Source: Paenibacillus herberti
Lineage (GTDB): Bacteria > Bacillota > Bacilli > Paenibacillales > Paenibacillaceae
Direction of reading: 5' to 3'
Length of the DNA: 64,000 nucleotides
Assembly (NCBI RefSeq): GCF_002233675.1
Contig: NZ_NMUQ01000002.1
Span: forward strand, 1 to 64,000
The stretch's first letter is position 1. Each line of letters opens with the position of its first letter. The translations under genes were made by a program, and so were the position numbers. The notes beneath the pieces are model-generated. The model had not been told where the DNA came from. It did not search any database and saw nothing but the letters and a program-made list of their open reading frames with translations. Shown here one piece after another: positions 26,062 to 34,315 of this stretch.

Positions 26062-26114
26062 TAAAAAAGAACGACAGACGGACGGAGCAGGGAAGCCGTG
26101 AGAAATAACATGAA

Positions 26115-26155
26115 AAGGAGGAGAAGCCGTATGTATCAGACGGCCCCTCCTCCTT
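26115..26155 (-). terminator. terminator overlapping the permease 3' end
   Basis: AAGGAGGAG pairs with CTCCTCCTT and, inside, GCCGT with ACGGC. On the minus strand the stem is followed by TTTCATGTTATTT. The permease stop at 26136 lies within it. Confidence 0.6.
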
Positions 26156-27509
26156 GTCTACCTTGTCCTCGGCTGGAGCTTTTGGTCACGGCTCCGGCAA
26201 GCTGCGGCTTTGCCGCCTTCCAGCGCCGGCTCATGAATGCCGTGACAGCGGCGACGACAGCCGCAATGGCCAAGCTGACCCAGAAGCCAGGTCGTCCCGA
26301 CGGCTCTGCAAGTGCTCCAGCGACCGCAGCTCCCATGAGCAGAATAGCTCCCCAGGCTTTTATTTGCCCCCATACTCCAGGCCGCTCAAGCTTTAGGTAG
26401 GAGAGCGTAATCACCATCCATACATAGAGCAGCACGATTCCACCGGCGGTAGCCAGATGCTCGAACAGGCTGCGAGGCATAAGCAGCGCCAGAATGACTG
26501 AGATAGCCATCCCTCCGGCGTTCACAAGCAGAGCGGGGAGCGGCAGCTTTTTCTGGCCAATCGTCTTGCCTGTCCATACCGGTGCATCGCCTTCCTCGGC
26601 GAGCGTCACCAGCATCGTAGAGACACCGTAGAGAGAGGCGACCAGGATGCTGAAGCCCGCTATAATAAGCACCCCATTCAGCGCATGCACAAGAACATTC
26701 AAACCAAGCTGCTCTAGAACAAGAATGAACGGACTGATCTCCGGCTTGATTTCTGCTGCCGGGACAAGCAGCATGGCAAGTCCAATGGAGCCGATGTACA
26801 GCACGGTGATTAAAATCAGCATAATCGCACCAGCCTTAGGGGCTTCCTCGGGCTTTCTCAGTCCCGCCGCCATGAAGCCCATCACTTCGATGCCACTGAA
26901 GGCATAGAAGGCATAGAGAAGCCCTTTCCAGGCGCCGAGCCAACCGGGTGCAGCCGCTTCAGCCATGCCGGACGGCGCCTCGTCAGGGATTGCCGTGCCG
27001 CGTAGCAATAAAAACGCCACTATGGCGATGAACATTATAACCGCCGCGATTTTGACGATTGCGAAGAGATTTTCCGCTTTGTTGATGCCGCTTGAACCGA
27101 GCACGACGACGAGCAGTGCCAGGACGGCATACCCAGCCGCGAATACCCACAGCGGAACACCGGGCAGCCACACTTGTGAGAACAGCCCCAGCGCAGTCAG
27201 TGTGCCGCCCAGAATGAGCAACTCGGAAAACCAATAGATCCAGCCTGTGCCGAAACCTGCCCAGCGGCCGAAAGCCTGCTGAGCGTAGGTGCGGAAGGAC
27301 CCTTTGTCCGGGTTGCTGGCAGTCATTCGCGCCAGTGCACCGTAGACGATATAGGTCGAAACGGCGACCAGCAGGAACAACGGCAGCACAAGCCAGCCGC
27401 TTTTTCGCACAGCGATGCCGGAACCGAGAAAAAAAGCGGTGCCTATCGTACAGCCTGCCCCAAAAAGCGATAGTTGCCACCACGGCAAATTGCCGGAGCT
27501 TCCCCTCAT
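26136..27509 (-). CDS. APC-family amino-acid permease
   Basis: A 457-residue membrane protein with about 12 helices. The N-terminal GAGCTIGTAFFLGSG is the substrate-binding G-x-G-IG motif of TM1, and FYAFSGIEVMGFMAAGLRKPEEAPK in TM6 is the other signature of amino-acid/polyamine/organocation transporters. The substrate is unknown. ATG 27509 has GGGATGAGG upstream. The C-terminal 20 residues are polar and basic, with a Gly/Gln-rich end coinciding with the terminator hairpin. Single gene. Confidence 0.85.
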   Translation of the reverse strand: MRGSSGNLPWWQLSLFGAGCTIGTAFFLGSGIAVRKSGWLVLPLFLLVAVSTYIVYGALARMTASNPDKGSFRTYAQQAFGRWAGFGTGWIYWFSELLILGGTLTALGLFSQVWLPGVPLWVFAAGYAVLALLVVVLGSSGINKAENLFAIVKIAAVIMFIAIVAFLLLRGTAIPDEAPSGMAEAAAPGWLGAWKGLLYAFYAFSGIEVMGFMAAGLRKPEEAPKAGAIMLILITVLYIGSIGLAMLLVPAAEIKPEISPFILVLEQLGLNVLVHALNGVLIIAGFSILVASLYGVSTMLVTLAEEGDAPVWTGKTIGQKKLPLPALLVNAGGMAISVILALLMPRSLFEHLATAGGIVLLYVWMVITLSYLKLERPGVWGQIKAWGAILLMGAAVAGALAEPSGRPGFWVSLAIAAVVAAVTAFMSRRWKAAKPQLAGAVTKSSSRGQGRQGGGAV

Positions 27510-27627
27510 GTCCTCATCCCCTGTCCGGGGTAGGTTGGCTTATTATAGGAGGAAATATCCGCAAAAAAGCCGAAGCTGTCGACTCGACCGATGGAGTCTC
27601 GCCCTCGCATCGGTCCATCTATAAGCT

Positions 27628-28449
27628 TTACTGCGGTTCCGTTTCGCTGCTTCTTGCCGTCATTCTCTCGATGGAAAAATCGACCAGTTCGCGCTGCGGT
27701 AGCAGTTTCGCCAGACAATCCCCGATGCGCCCGCTCCGGACGTCAGGATACATCTGCTCAAATGCCTCACCAATCTCGTTAAAATCGCTATCGTCATATT
27801 CAAATTCCTCGAATTCCACCCACTGGCGGACTCCATCGACAAGCATAGGCGCACCTTGCCGAACCAGGTGTTTACCCGGCCAAGAGGCGCGATTCTCGGC
27901 CAGATGAAGTGATGTATTACTCCTATGATCGACACCGAGCAGCAGCACATAACCGCCATGCTCGTAGATCCGGGCAAGCGGCGACTGATCGCCCAGTCCG
28001 AAATCCAGCGCATGCTCCCGCAAAATCGTTTCGGCAAGCGGGCCGCGGGCTGTGAAGCTCGTTTGCGGGTGATTGCTGCGTAACGTGCCGTCCTGGCAGC
28101 GGAAGCTTTCGGCAATCACTCCCATGCCCCGCGTCGCGGTTAAATCAGTCCGGTAAGGGGGCATCTCGGCACGAATGATCGGCCACCATGCTTCAGGCAC
28201 CGGCGGGCGGCACCAATGGGACGGCTCTGACAGTTCGCCCGTTTGCGCTGGCATGACCAGCGTTCCTTGAGGTCCGATCGCTTCCTCCAGCGCCTCGATA
28301 ACAGCTTGGCTTTTTCCAGGGATCCAGCGGTTGAACGATTTCATCGAGGAATGAACCAGCAACGTCATCCCCTCACGAACCCCAACGTCCTGCAGCCCCT
28401 TTACGATGTCGGCCCGTGTCAGCGGCCATTCTTGGTCATAAATACTCAC
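27628..28449 (-). CDS. aminoglycoside N(3)-acetyltransferase family protein (YokD-like)
   Basis: A 273-residue AAC(3) family member, using acetyl-CoA. Landmarks are LLVHSSMKSF (the HSS motif), GTLVMPAQTG, RSNHPQTSFTARGPLAE and LHLAENR with the conserved His. Chromosomal members such as YokD may act on substrates other than aminoglycosides, so resistance should not be assumed. GTG 28449 has GGGGAGGGAG nine bases upstream; the ATG at 28470 lies before that site and is not favoured. The ArsR-like gene upstream (28532) is on the same strand, 82 bases away, and could be cotranscribed or regulate it. Confidence 0.82.
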   Translation of the reverse strand: MSIYDQEWPLTRADIVKGLQDVGVREGMTLLVHSSMKSFNRWIPGKSQAVIEALEEAIGPQGTLVMPAQTGELSEPSHWCRPPVPEAWWPIIRAEMPPYRTDLTATRGMGVIAESFRCQDGTLRSNHPQTSFTARGPLAETILREHALDFGLGDQSPLARIYEHGGYVLLLGVDHRSNTSLHLAENRASWPGKHLVRQGAPMLVDGVRQWVEFEEFEYDDSDFNEIGEAFEQMYPDVRSGRIGDCLAKLLPQRELVDFSIERMTARSSETEPQ

Positions 28450-28531
28450 AGCAAGTAGCTCCCTCCCCATGCTACTAGCTTATCAGACTGCTCGCGGAGC
28501 AGCAGGGTAGAAAACGGTTTTAGCCATTCGG

Positions 28532-29176
28532 TCAGGACAGCTGTGTCCAGCGTGGCCACATCTCGACCGGATTGAGCTCGTAGACTTCTTTTTGACGGAA
28601 CATGAACTGCTGCATGATGAACTCCCGCCGCAGCGTCGCGAAATCCGGATGGAACTGCACAATGAATTCGTTGATCTCTTTCTCGGGATAGGCCCGGCCT
28701 GGCTCCAGCTTCTGCGCCAAATGCTCCAGCACAACGAGCTTCTTCTTGAACTGCGCCGGAATGCTCTTCAGCCTGCCCTCTTTGTCGATGAAACTGCGCA
28801 GAACGCTTGCCCTGAACTTCTCCTTGGCCGCTTCCTGCTCCAGTGCTTGGAGCTTCTGCCCTTCCTCGTCCATCTCCTGTCCCCCCTTGTCTGAATGACT
28901 ATGCCGCCTGGAAATAAGTTCCTCCGCCGCGCCAGCTCCTGCGTGCAGTAAATAGTTGTTCAGGGAAAAATAGATCGTATTTTTATCCCGGCGTTCCTGG
29001 ATCAAACCGGCCTCGCGCAGCTTGGTCGCATGATGGGTAATCGTTGCTGGCGTGAGCGACAATCGCTCGGCCAGCGTCATCCCGTTCAGCTCACCGTCCG
29101 CCAACAGGATCAGCATGCGGACTCTCGTCGCATCCGCCAGCGCTTTGTGATAGGCAACAACCTTTTCCAGTTGCAT
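28532..29176 (-). CDS. ArsR-family regulator with C-terminal DUF2087 domain
   Basis: A 214-residue protein. Residues 1-85 form an ArsR winged helix (HKALADATRVRMLILLADGELNGMTLAERL, TPATITHHATKLREAGLI); the middle is a charged helix, and the C-terminal 80 residues fit DUF2087 (VLRSFIDKEGRLKSIPAQFKKKLVVLEHLA, PGRAYPEKEINE...HPDFATLRREFI). This combination is common in Bacillales regulators of unknown ligand. ATG 29176 has AAGGAG four to five bases upstream. It may control the AAC(3)-like gene that follows. Confidence 0.85.
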   Translation of the reverse strand: MQLEKVVAYHKALADATRVRMLILLADGELNGMTLAERLSLTPATITHHATKLREAGLIQERRDKNTIYFSLNNYLLHAGAGAAEELISRRHSHSDKGGQEMDEEGQKLQALEQEAAKEKFRASVLRSFIDKEGRLKSIPAQFKKKLVVLEHLAQKLEPGRAYPEKEINEFIVQFHPDFATLRREFIMQQFMFRQKEVYELNPVEMWPRWTQLS

Positions 29177-29376
29177 GCTCCTTCAACTCCTTAGCCATTT
29201 ATCTAATTAGATATTATTTAAATTTGATTGGTTTGTCAATGGATGTTGAATGCACCAAGCAGGTCAGTTAGGCCGCTCTGGCCAAGGTGCTTTCATACAT
29301 CTTCACGCGCCGCGATGGCGGCAATCGCAGGTTATATTGCGGCATTAGGTTTGCCGGAGAGGTGACCACGCCAAAA
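29177..29376. other. intergenic, no gene seen
   Basis: No open frame or recognisable site other than the AT-rich promoter-like stretch at about 29200-29240 upstream of the ArsR/DUF2087 gene. Confidence 0.4.
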
Positions 29377-29415
29377 ACGGGCATCCCGCAAACTAACCGT
29401 GGCCGGGATGCCCGT
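29377..29415 (-). terminator. terminator of the Rrf2 gene
   Basis: ACGGGCATCCCG (29377-29388) pairs perfectly with CGGGATGCCCGT (29404-29415). On the minus strand it is followed by TTTTTGG, so it serves the Rrf2 gene ending at 29526. Confidence 0.7.
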
Positions 29416-29525
29416 TCTTAATCCACCTTATCCTTGTCCTCTACCCTACACTGCTCAATGACGTTGGCGGTTGGACCGATAATCAGCCCCACACCTGTCA
29501 TTAACAGATCTTTTCAAGCGTTCTC

Positions 29526-29978
29526 TCAGCCATTGGCTCCGTGCCAGCACTCCTTGTCGGCGGCAGTGATTTTGCCGGACATGTCCGCGATCGTAACCGC
29601 CGCAAGCCGGTCCTCCAGAGCTGCTTGAGCGGCGCGCATCTCCACTTGCAGGTCGGACTCGATCCCCCTGCCTACCGGACAGGCTGGATTCGGATGCTCA
29701 TGAAAGCTGAACAGCCCTTCCGTAGCGGCCGACTCCACGGCGCGATAGACGTCCAGCAACGTCACTTCCGCAGCACTGCGGAGCAGCGTAGATCCGCCGA
29801 CTCCTGCTCTCACTTCTATTAGACCGGCCTTTTTCAACATCCCAAGCAACTTGCGGATGATGACCGGATTGGTGTTGACGCTCCCAGCGAGAAAATCCCC
29901 TGTACAGGCTTGCGGAGAGACCGCAATCAGCGTCAACATATGAACAGCAACAGAAAAACGGCTGCTGATCTGCTTCAT
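29526..29978 (-). CDS. Rrf2-family transcriptional regulator (YwnA-like)
   Basis: A 150-residue winged-helix protein starting RFSVAVHMLTLIA, with the recognition region SVNTNPVIIRKLLGMLKKAGLIEVRAG and the wing VGGSTLLRSAAEVTLLDVYRAVE. In Fe-S-type Rrf2 proteins three Cys lie in the central loop; here only one Cys is in that area (NPACPVG), so it is the YwnA type without a cluster. ATG 29978 has AAGGGGG upstream. Divergent from the AraC-like gene about 160 bases away. Confidence 0.82.
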   Translation of the reverse strand: MKQISSRFSVAVHMLTLIAVSPQACTGDFLAGSVNTNPVIIRKLLGMLKKAGLIEVRAGVGGSTLLRSAAEVTLLDVYRAVESAATEGLFSFHEHPNPACPVGRGIESDLQVEMRAAQAALEDRLAAVTIADMSGKITAADKECWHGANG

Positions 29979-30137
29979 CGGTTAGCCCCCTTTTTGATTG
30001 TAGCCATCTTAGTGTTAATGCGGGACAAAGTCAATCCTTCCCGAGATGCGCCAGCAATGCTTGCAGAAGATGCGCAACAGCGGCTAGGCTCAATGAAAGA
30101 GGTTTGCGTTATTCTGATCGAAGAGAGGTTGTGGGGC

Positions 30138-30989
30138 ATGGAATGGGCTAAAAAAATGAATGCTGCGCTGGATTATTTAGAAAGCAACTTGACCGGCGAA
30201 ATTTCATACGCCGAAGCGGCGGCAAGAGCAGACTGTCCCGCTTACCACTTTCAACGGATGTTTTCTTATTTGGCTGGATTTCCGCTGTCCGACTATATTC
30301 GCAGGCGCAAGCTTACATTGGCGGCAGCAGATTTGCAAGTCGGTGGGAGCAAGGTAATCGACATTGCTTTGAAATACGGCTATGAATCTCCGGAGGCTTT
30401 TACCCGAGCTTTCGGCCAGCTACATGGCTTGGCACCTGCTGAAGCCCGGAAACCTGGCGCAAGGCTCATTGCATGCCCTCGCTTGACCTTTCAATTCGAG
30501 CCTCTGGGAGGACTGAATATGAACTACCGCTTGGAGAAGCTGCCTCCATTTCGCACAATCGGCATGAGCGCAAGAGTGCAGACGAATACTGCATTCGAAG
30601 AGGTCCCGATATTATGGGGCAAAGCTGCAGAGCAAGGAGCTTTCGCTCGGTTCATTGAACTGGGCGAACCAGGGGGACCACCGGGCATCCTCGGCATCTG
30701 TGCCGGTGGAAGCTGGGGACAGGGGGAGGCTTTTGATTATATCCTGGGGACGGTATCGAGACAGCCCGCTCCGGGTGGCTGGACAGACATCGATTTCCCC
30801 GAGTCGCTCTGGGCAGTCTTTGAGGCAGAAGGTCATCCGGAAAAGCTACAAGAGATCTGGTCCCGGTTCTACCGGGAATGGCTGCCTGCCGCTGGTTATG
30901 AGCTCGCTGACTTGCCTGCAATCGAAGCTTATTTGCACCCGGAGGAGAATCGCAATGAGCTGTGGATTCCGGTCATCAGCCGGGCATAA
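30138..30989 (+). CDS. AraC-family regulator with GyrI-like/effector-binding domain
   Basis: A 283-residue two-domain protein. Residues 1-100 are an AraC-type double HTH (MNAALDYLESNLTGEISYAEAA, FSYLAGFPLSDYIRRRKLTLAA, DIALKYGYESPEAFTRAFGQLHG); the rest is a GyrI-like small-molecule-binding domain (MNYRLEKLPPFRTIGMSARVQ, ending YLHPEENRNELWIPV). The family is the Rob/BmrR-like, multidrug-responsive type. The open frame extends upstream to 29910, but ATG 30138 starts at the HTH with GAGAGG upstream, and the extension overlaps the Rrf2 gene antisense. Confidence 0.85.
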   Translation: MEWAKKMNAALDYLESNLTGEISYAEAAARADCPAYHFQRMFSYLAGFPLSDYIRRRKLTLAAADLQVGGSKVIDIALKYGYESPEAFTRAFGQLHGLAPAEARKPGARLIACPRLTFQFEPLGGLNMNYRLEKLPPFRTIGMSARVQTNTAFEEVPILWGKAAEQGAFARFIELGEPGGPPGILGICAGGSWGQGEAFDYILGTVSRQPAPGGWTDIDFPESLWAVFEAEGHPEKLQEIWSRFYREWLPAAGYELADLPAIEAYLHPEENRNELWIPVISRA

Positions 30990-31118
30990 GGAATATGCGT
31001 CTCTTAAAACTAGCGATGCTAGACCGGTCATTACGTCAGGTTCCCCCCGTTGAAAGAACCTTAGGAGTATAATAGAGACAGCTACAGGTTTCTATTTCAT
31101 GTTTAGGGGGAAACAAAA

Positions 31119-31757
31119 GTGAAAGCTTTTCTGTTTGATATGGACGGAGTCATCATCGACAGCGAGCCGCTGCACTTCGATGTAGACATCGAGACAGTCG
31201 CCGGACTAGGCGCAGTCATTGACCAGCATGGATTGGAGCCATATGTCGGCATAACCAATCCTGAGATGTGGAAGGCGCTGCGGGAGCAGTTCGGCTTCAA
31301 GCCCTCTGTTGCAGAGATTATCGAGCTGCAAATGAATCGCAAGCTCGCGGTGCTTGGAGCGAGCGCATATGAGCCCATAGACGGCATTCGTGAACTCATT
31401 GATACTCTTAAGGAGCAAGGCATTCCAATGGCCGTTGCTTCCTCCTCTCCTCGCGTGTTTATTGAGGGGGTGCTGAACAAGTTCGGCCTGCTGGAAGAGT
31501 TCGGCTGTATCGTCAGCGGTGAGGAAGTACCTCAGGGCAAACCGGCTCCAGACGTATACCTGGAGGCGGCTCGTCAACTTGGCGCTGCTCCTGATACCTG
31601 TGTCGTGCTGGAGGATTCGCGCAATGGATTGCGTGCCGCCAAGGCAGCCGGGATGCGGGCCATCGGCTTCCGTAATCCTAATTCAGGGAATCAAGACTTA
31701 TCGGAGGCCGATTGGATCGTCGAGCGAATCCGTGAGATCCGCCTCGATGAGCTGTAA
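31119..31757 (+). CDS. HAD hydrolase, beta-phosphoglucomutase-like
   Basis: A 212-residue HAD-superfamily phosphatase or phosphomutase. Motif I is FDMDGVIIDSEPLH (nucleophile and acid Asp), motif II VASSSP, the motif III Lys in GKPAPDVYLEAA, and motif IV VLEDSRNGLRAAKAAGM. The class I cap (residues 15-80) is short-helical, as in beta-PGM and 2-deoxyglucose-6-phosphatase. The substrate is unknown. The GTG start at 31119 has GGGGG upstream; a perfect TATAAT stands at 31068-31073 but its -35 is unclear. Followed by a strong terminator. Confidence 0.85.
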   Translation: MKAFLFDMDGVIIDSEPLHFDVDIETVAGLGAVIDQHGLEPYVGITNPEMWKALREQFGFKPSVAEIIELQMNRKLAVLGASAYEPIDGIRELIDTLKEQGIPMAVASSSPRVFIEGVLNKFGLLEEFGCIVSGEEVPQGKPAPDVYLEAARQLGAAPDTCVVLEDSRNGLRAAKAAGMRAIGFRNPNSGNQDLSEADWIVERIREIRLDEL

Positions 31758-31788
31758 GCGATAAGTCCTCGTTCCTCTTCAAACAAAA

Positions 31789-31821
31789 GGTCCTAAGAGC
31801 AGATTACCTGCCTTTAGGACC
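31789..31821. terminator. bidirectional terminator
   Basis: GGTCCTAA pairs with TTAGGACC and is followed by GTTTTGTTT on the plus strand and TTTTGTTTG on the minus strand. It separates the HAD gene from the convergent glycosyltransferase gene. Confidence 0.75.
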
Positions 31822-31858
31822 GTTTTGTTTCGCTGTGCAATTTTATTTTGCAACTGGC

Positions 31859-32944
31859 TCAAACCGACTTAGGAACAATCTGCATAATCCCCTGGAGCAT
31901 CGAATGGAAGTGCCCCACATACACCGCAGTCGAGAAATGGTCCCGGATGTGCTGCTCTCCGCGAATGCGGATTTGCTCGCGGTATACCACATCCTGCATG
32001 AGCTGGTAAGCGCCCTTCGCAGCCTCTTCGATGTTGCCGCGCGGATAAAACTTGCCCGTCTTGTCGGGAATGATGAAACGCTTCACGCCACCTGAATTTG
32101 TTGATAACACCGGACAGCGGCATAACATCGCCTCCGCCACCGCGTATCCAAAACCCTCGCGGATCGAAGTGGACAACAACAGGCCGCCCGAATCTCCGAT
32201 AATGCTGAGATAGTCAGCCATCTGCGAATGGGGGACGTTGGAGCGGACCGTCAAGCGCCCGGCGAGAGGGGATGTTTGCATCCAATGCTCAAAATCAAGC
32301 TGCTCCTGCGGCTCGCATAGATCAGCATCCACGAACATCCACAGTTCCATTTTCGGAAATGCAGGTCCCAACCACTCGGCAATAGCCAGAAATTCGCGCC
32401 AGTTCTTGTTCTTCTCGATTCGTCCAATCCAACCGAGAATCTGCTGAGGAACGATTGGGAAGCGCGAATAACCGAAGCTTTCTGTGTCCAAGGGATCGTC
32501 AAAGCAGAAATGCGGCATCTCTGGAAAAGTGCTCTGCATTAGCTGTTCCAGATGCTTCGTCACGGGATAAAGAAATCCATCTGCACAGGAACGCAACGTA
32601 CTTCCAAAATCATGCAGGAAAATCCGCGCCATTTCCGGTGTGCCGAGTCCCTGTACCTCGAAAATAATACGTCCGCGGTAACCACTCATCCGGATGTGTT
32701 CGAGCAGGAGGACATAGGAGCAGACGATTATAACATCATACTTCTCACGGTGGATCAACTTGGTAATATCGGCGAAGCTCTGCGATACAAGAACGGTGAT
32801 GCCAGATATATTTTGCAGCCCTCCGCCTCCATTGGTATACAGCAGATGGCATTGCAAGCCGCTCGCCGTTAGTGCGCGAGCGCGGATTCGATTAAGAGTC
32901 TCCATCCCGCCGCTTGGCGTTGAAAAGATGAGCAGAATCTTCAT
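31859..32944 (-). CDS. glycosyltransferase family 4 protein
   Basis: A 361-residue GT-B glycosyltransferase. The N-terminal half starts MKILLIFSTPSGGMETLNR; the C-terminal half has the GT4 donor site (LGWIGRIEKNKNWREFLAIA, and the E-x7-E motif as SIREGFGYAVAEAM followed by CPVLSTNSGG). It may transfer a sugar to a surface polymer, glycolipid or spore component. The ribosome binding site is weak (GGTGA). It lies 131 bases downstream of the bactofilin-like gene on the same strand, so a shared cell-surface role is possible but unproven. Confidence 0.82.
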   Translation of the reverse strand: MKILLIFSTPSGGMETLNRIRARALTASGLQCHLLYTNGGGGLQNISGITVLVSQSFADITKLIHREKYDVIIVCSYVLLLEHIRMSGYRGRIIFEVQGLGTPEMARIFLHDFGSTLRSCADGFLYPVTKHLEQLMQSTFPEMPHFCFDDPLDTESFGYSRFPIVPQQILGWIGRIEKNKNWREFLAIAEWLGPAFPKMELWMFVDADLCEPQEQLDFEHWMQTSPLAGRLTVRSNVPHSQMADYLSIIGDSGGLLLSTSIREGFGYAVAEAMLCRCPVLSTNSGGVKRFIIPDKTGKFYPRGNIEEAAKGAYQLMQDVVYREQIRIRGEQHIRDHFSTAVYVGHFHSMLQGIMQIVPKSV

Positions 32945-33075
32945 ATTAGTTCACCGCAGTCGCGGTCACAGCAAGCATATGGGCGCATGAAGGCGCACCT
33001 CCGGCGGCTAGATTTGTTCCAGCGTATGCTTGCCCCTTTCGGCCCGTGTGGATTCACGCCTGTTCCCATGCAAGC

Positions 33076-33774
33076 TCATACCCGCCGTTGCTCGCGCACA
33101 ACCGCTCCCCTATGCACATCTAGTTCGCCGCTGTATTCCACGAGGCCGACTTCGCAGCCATCTCCAATCACAACCCGTGCGCCGCGTACAATGCCAGCCG
33201 TCGTGCGCTCCATGTAAATATCATCGCCCTTAATGGTCTGCGCAGACAATCTATTCTCAGTCGAAATCGGCAGCAGCTTATGCCACATCGATCGGCTCCA
33301 GTCGCTCTCGCCAACAACCTCGATCCGGCTCGCTGTAAGTTCTCGGATGATGCTCTTCCCTTCAAGCTTCAGGCGCAGCTCTCCCGTGCTCAGTACATCA
33401 AGCTTCAGCTTGCCTTCGCAGATCAGGCGCTCCGACTTGCAACTACCATGAACTTTCAGTCCGCCGTTAACTTTAATCTCCCGGGCCAAGATGGACTCTT
33501 CTACACTCAGCTTGCCATTAACTAAGCAGAGCTCCGTTACGAGCTGTCCCGCCACTCCTGCCATGCCATTGATATCGATAGTTTCCGCCTTGATGGAGCC
33601 CTTGAAATCAGCCGTCCCATTCACAACCAAGCTCTCGCTGTCGAGGTCCTCACGTACCGATGCAACCCCATCAATTTTCGTCTTGCGAGCCAAGCCGCCT
33701 TTCAGAACCCCGATACCGCTAAGCTGCCTATCCTTCCGTTCCTTGTGCTGAGTTCCACCCGTCCTGTGCTCCAT
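33076..33774 (-). CDS. polymer-forming cytoskeletal (bactofilin-like) protein
   Basis: A 232-residue protein with the repeating short beta-strands of the bactofilin fold: VVNGTADFKGSIKAETIDING, LCLVNGKLSVEESILAREIK, VNGGLKVHGSCKSERLICEG and similar turns through the whole length, forming a right-handed beta-helix. Bactofilins polymerise into filaments that localise cell-wall enzymes. The longer N- and C-terminal tails are charged, and the sequence is longer than typical bactofilins (about 120-180). ATG 33774 has GGAGGAGAC upstream. Possible operon with the glycosyltransferase. Confidence 0.75.
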   Translation of the reverse strand: MEHRTGGTQHKERKDRQLSGIGVLKGGLARKTKIDGVASVREDLDSESLVVNGTADFKGSIKAETIDINGMAGVAGQLVTELCLVNGKLSVEESILAREIKVNGGLKVHGSCKSERLICEGKLKLDVLSTGELRLKLEGKSIIRELTASRIEVVGESDWSRSMWHKLLPISTENRLSAQTIKGDDIYMERTTAGIVRGARVVIGDGCEVGLVEYSGELDVHRGAVVREQRRV

Positions 33775-34002
33775 ATTTGTCTCCTCCTTCGGTTTGGCTG
33801 TCGCTTAACGCCTCGTTCCATACTTGATGGAAAAAGATTACCACAAGCCTGACGCTTCAGGCATCGGACGCAGGACGGAGAAGCTCCTACAGCGGGGGAC
33901 TATATAAAACACCCGAACTTGCATGTTAACCAATCAACATCCCCATAAGAGATAGGGCAACCGAGCTTTGTCCCCTCGTTTAATTCAGACTAAATCTCGA
34001 TC
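33775..34002. other. intergenic, no gene seen
   Basis: Upstream region of the bactofilin-like gene. No open frame or site recognised. Confidence 0.4.
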
Positions 34003-34239
34003 TCATGATTTCAAACGATACCCCGCACCGTGTTTCCCATTTCTGGCGGACAAGAAAATAATCGAACAAGTTGAAATCGTACTAATTTGACGACATCAAT
34101 AGAACTCGTCAAAACTAGGTAGGTTTATATTGAGCAAAATCAGATAAGGTTTAATTTCGACAAAATAATCTAAAAAACGTTCAAAATCGTCAATGATAAT
34201 TGCCTCATTCCCATACTTCTTAATGTAGGTCTGAAGCAG
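34003..34239 (-). pseudogene. BceR-like response regulator receiver-domain fossil
   Basis: Minus-strand translation gives LLQTYIKKYGNEAIIIDDF, then LDYFVEIKPYLILLNINLP, an in-frame TGA at 34098, and CRQISTISTCSIIFLSARNG. The order and spacing match the receiver domain of BceR-type antibiotic-sensing response regulators (E-K-x-G-Y..., KPDLVLLDINLP, ...W-C-R-x-I, CPIIFLSARD). The TGA replaces the Trp codon, and the phospho-acceptor Asp of LLDINLP reads Asn. The first 20 residues and the DNA-binding domain are absent, and the fragment ends at TGA 34003. Nonfunctional. Confidence 0.7.
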
Positions 34240-34248
34240 TGTATATGC

Positions 34249-34272
34249 AAAAAAACTCCCGGCAAAGGGAGC
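34249..34272 (-). terminator. terminator of the secreted-protein gene
   Basis: On the minus strand GCTCCC pairs with GGGAGT around TTTGCC and is followed by TTTTTTG. It lies 44 bases after the stop at 34316. Confidence 0.7.
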
Positions 34273-34315
34273 TTCCAGAATGACGAGCTTACACTTTTAG
34301 AATAACGAGCTTGGT

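Noticed and set aside
11321-28449. ANT(6) and AAC(3) genes taken as self-resistance for an aminoglycoside made by the BtrH-containing island
   Set aside because: They lie 7-38 kb away with unrelated neighbours, no 2-deoxy-scyllo-inosose synthase or other aminoglycoside gene is present, and both families are common chromosomal genes in Bacillales.
31050-31073. TTGAAA/TATAAT promoter before the HAD gene
   Set aside because: The spacing is only 12 bases; the -10 alone may be real.
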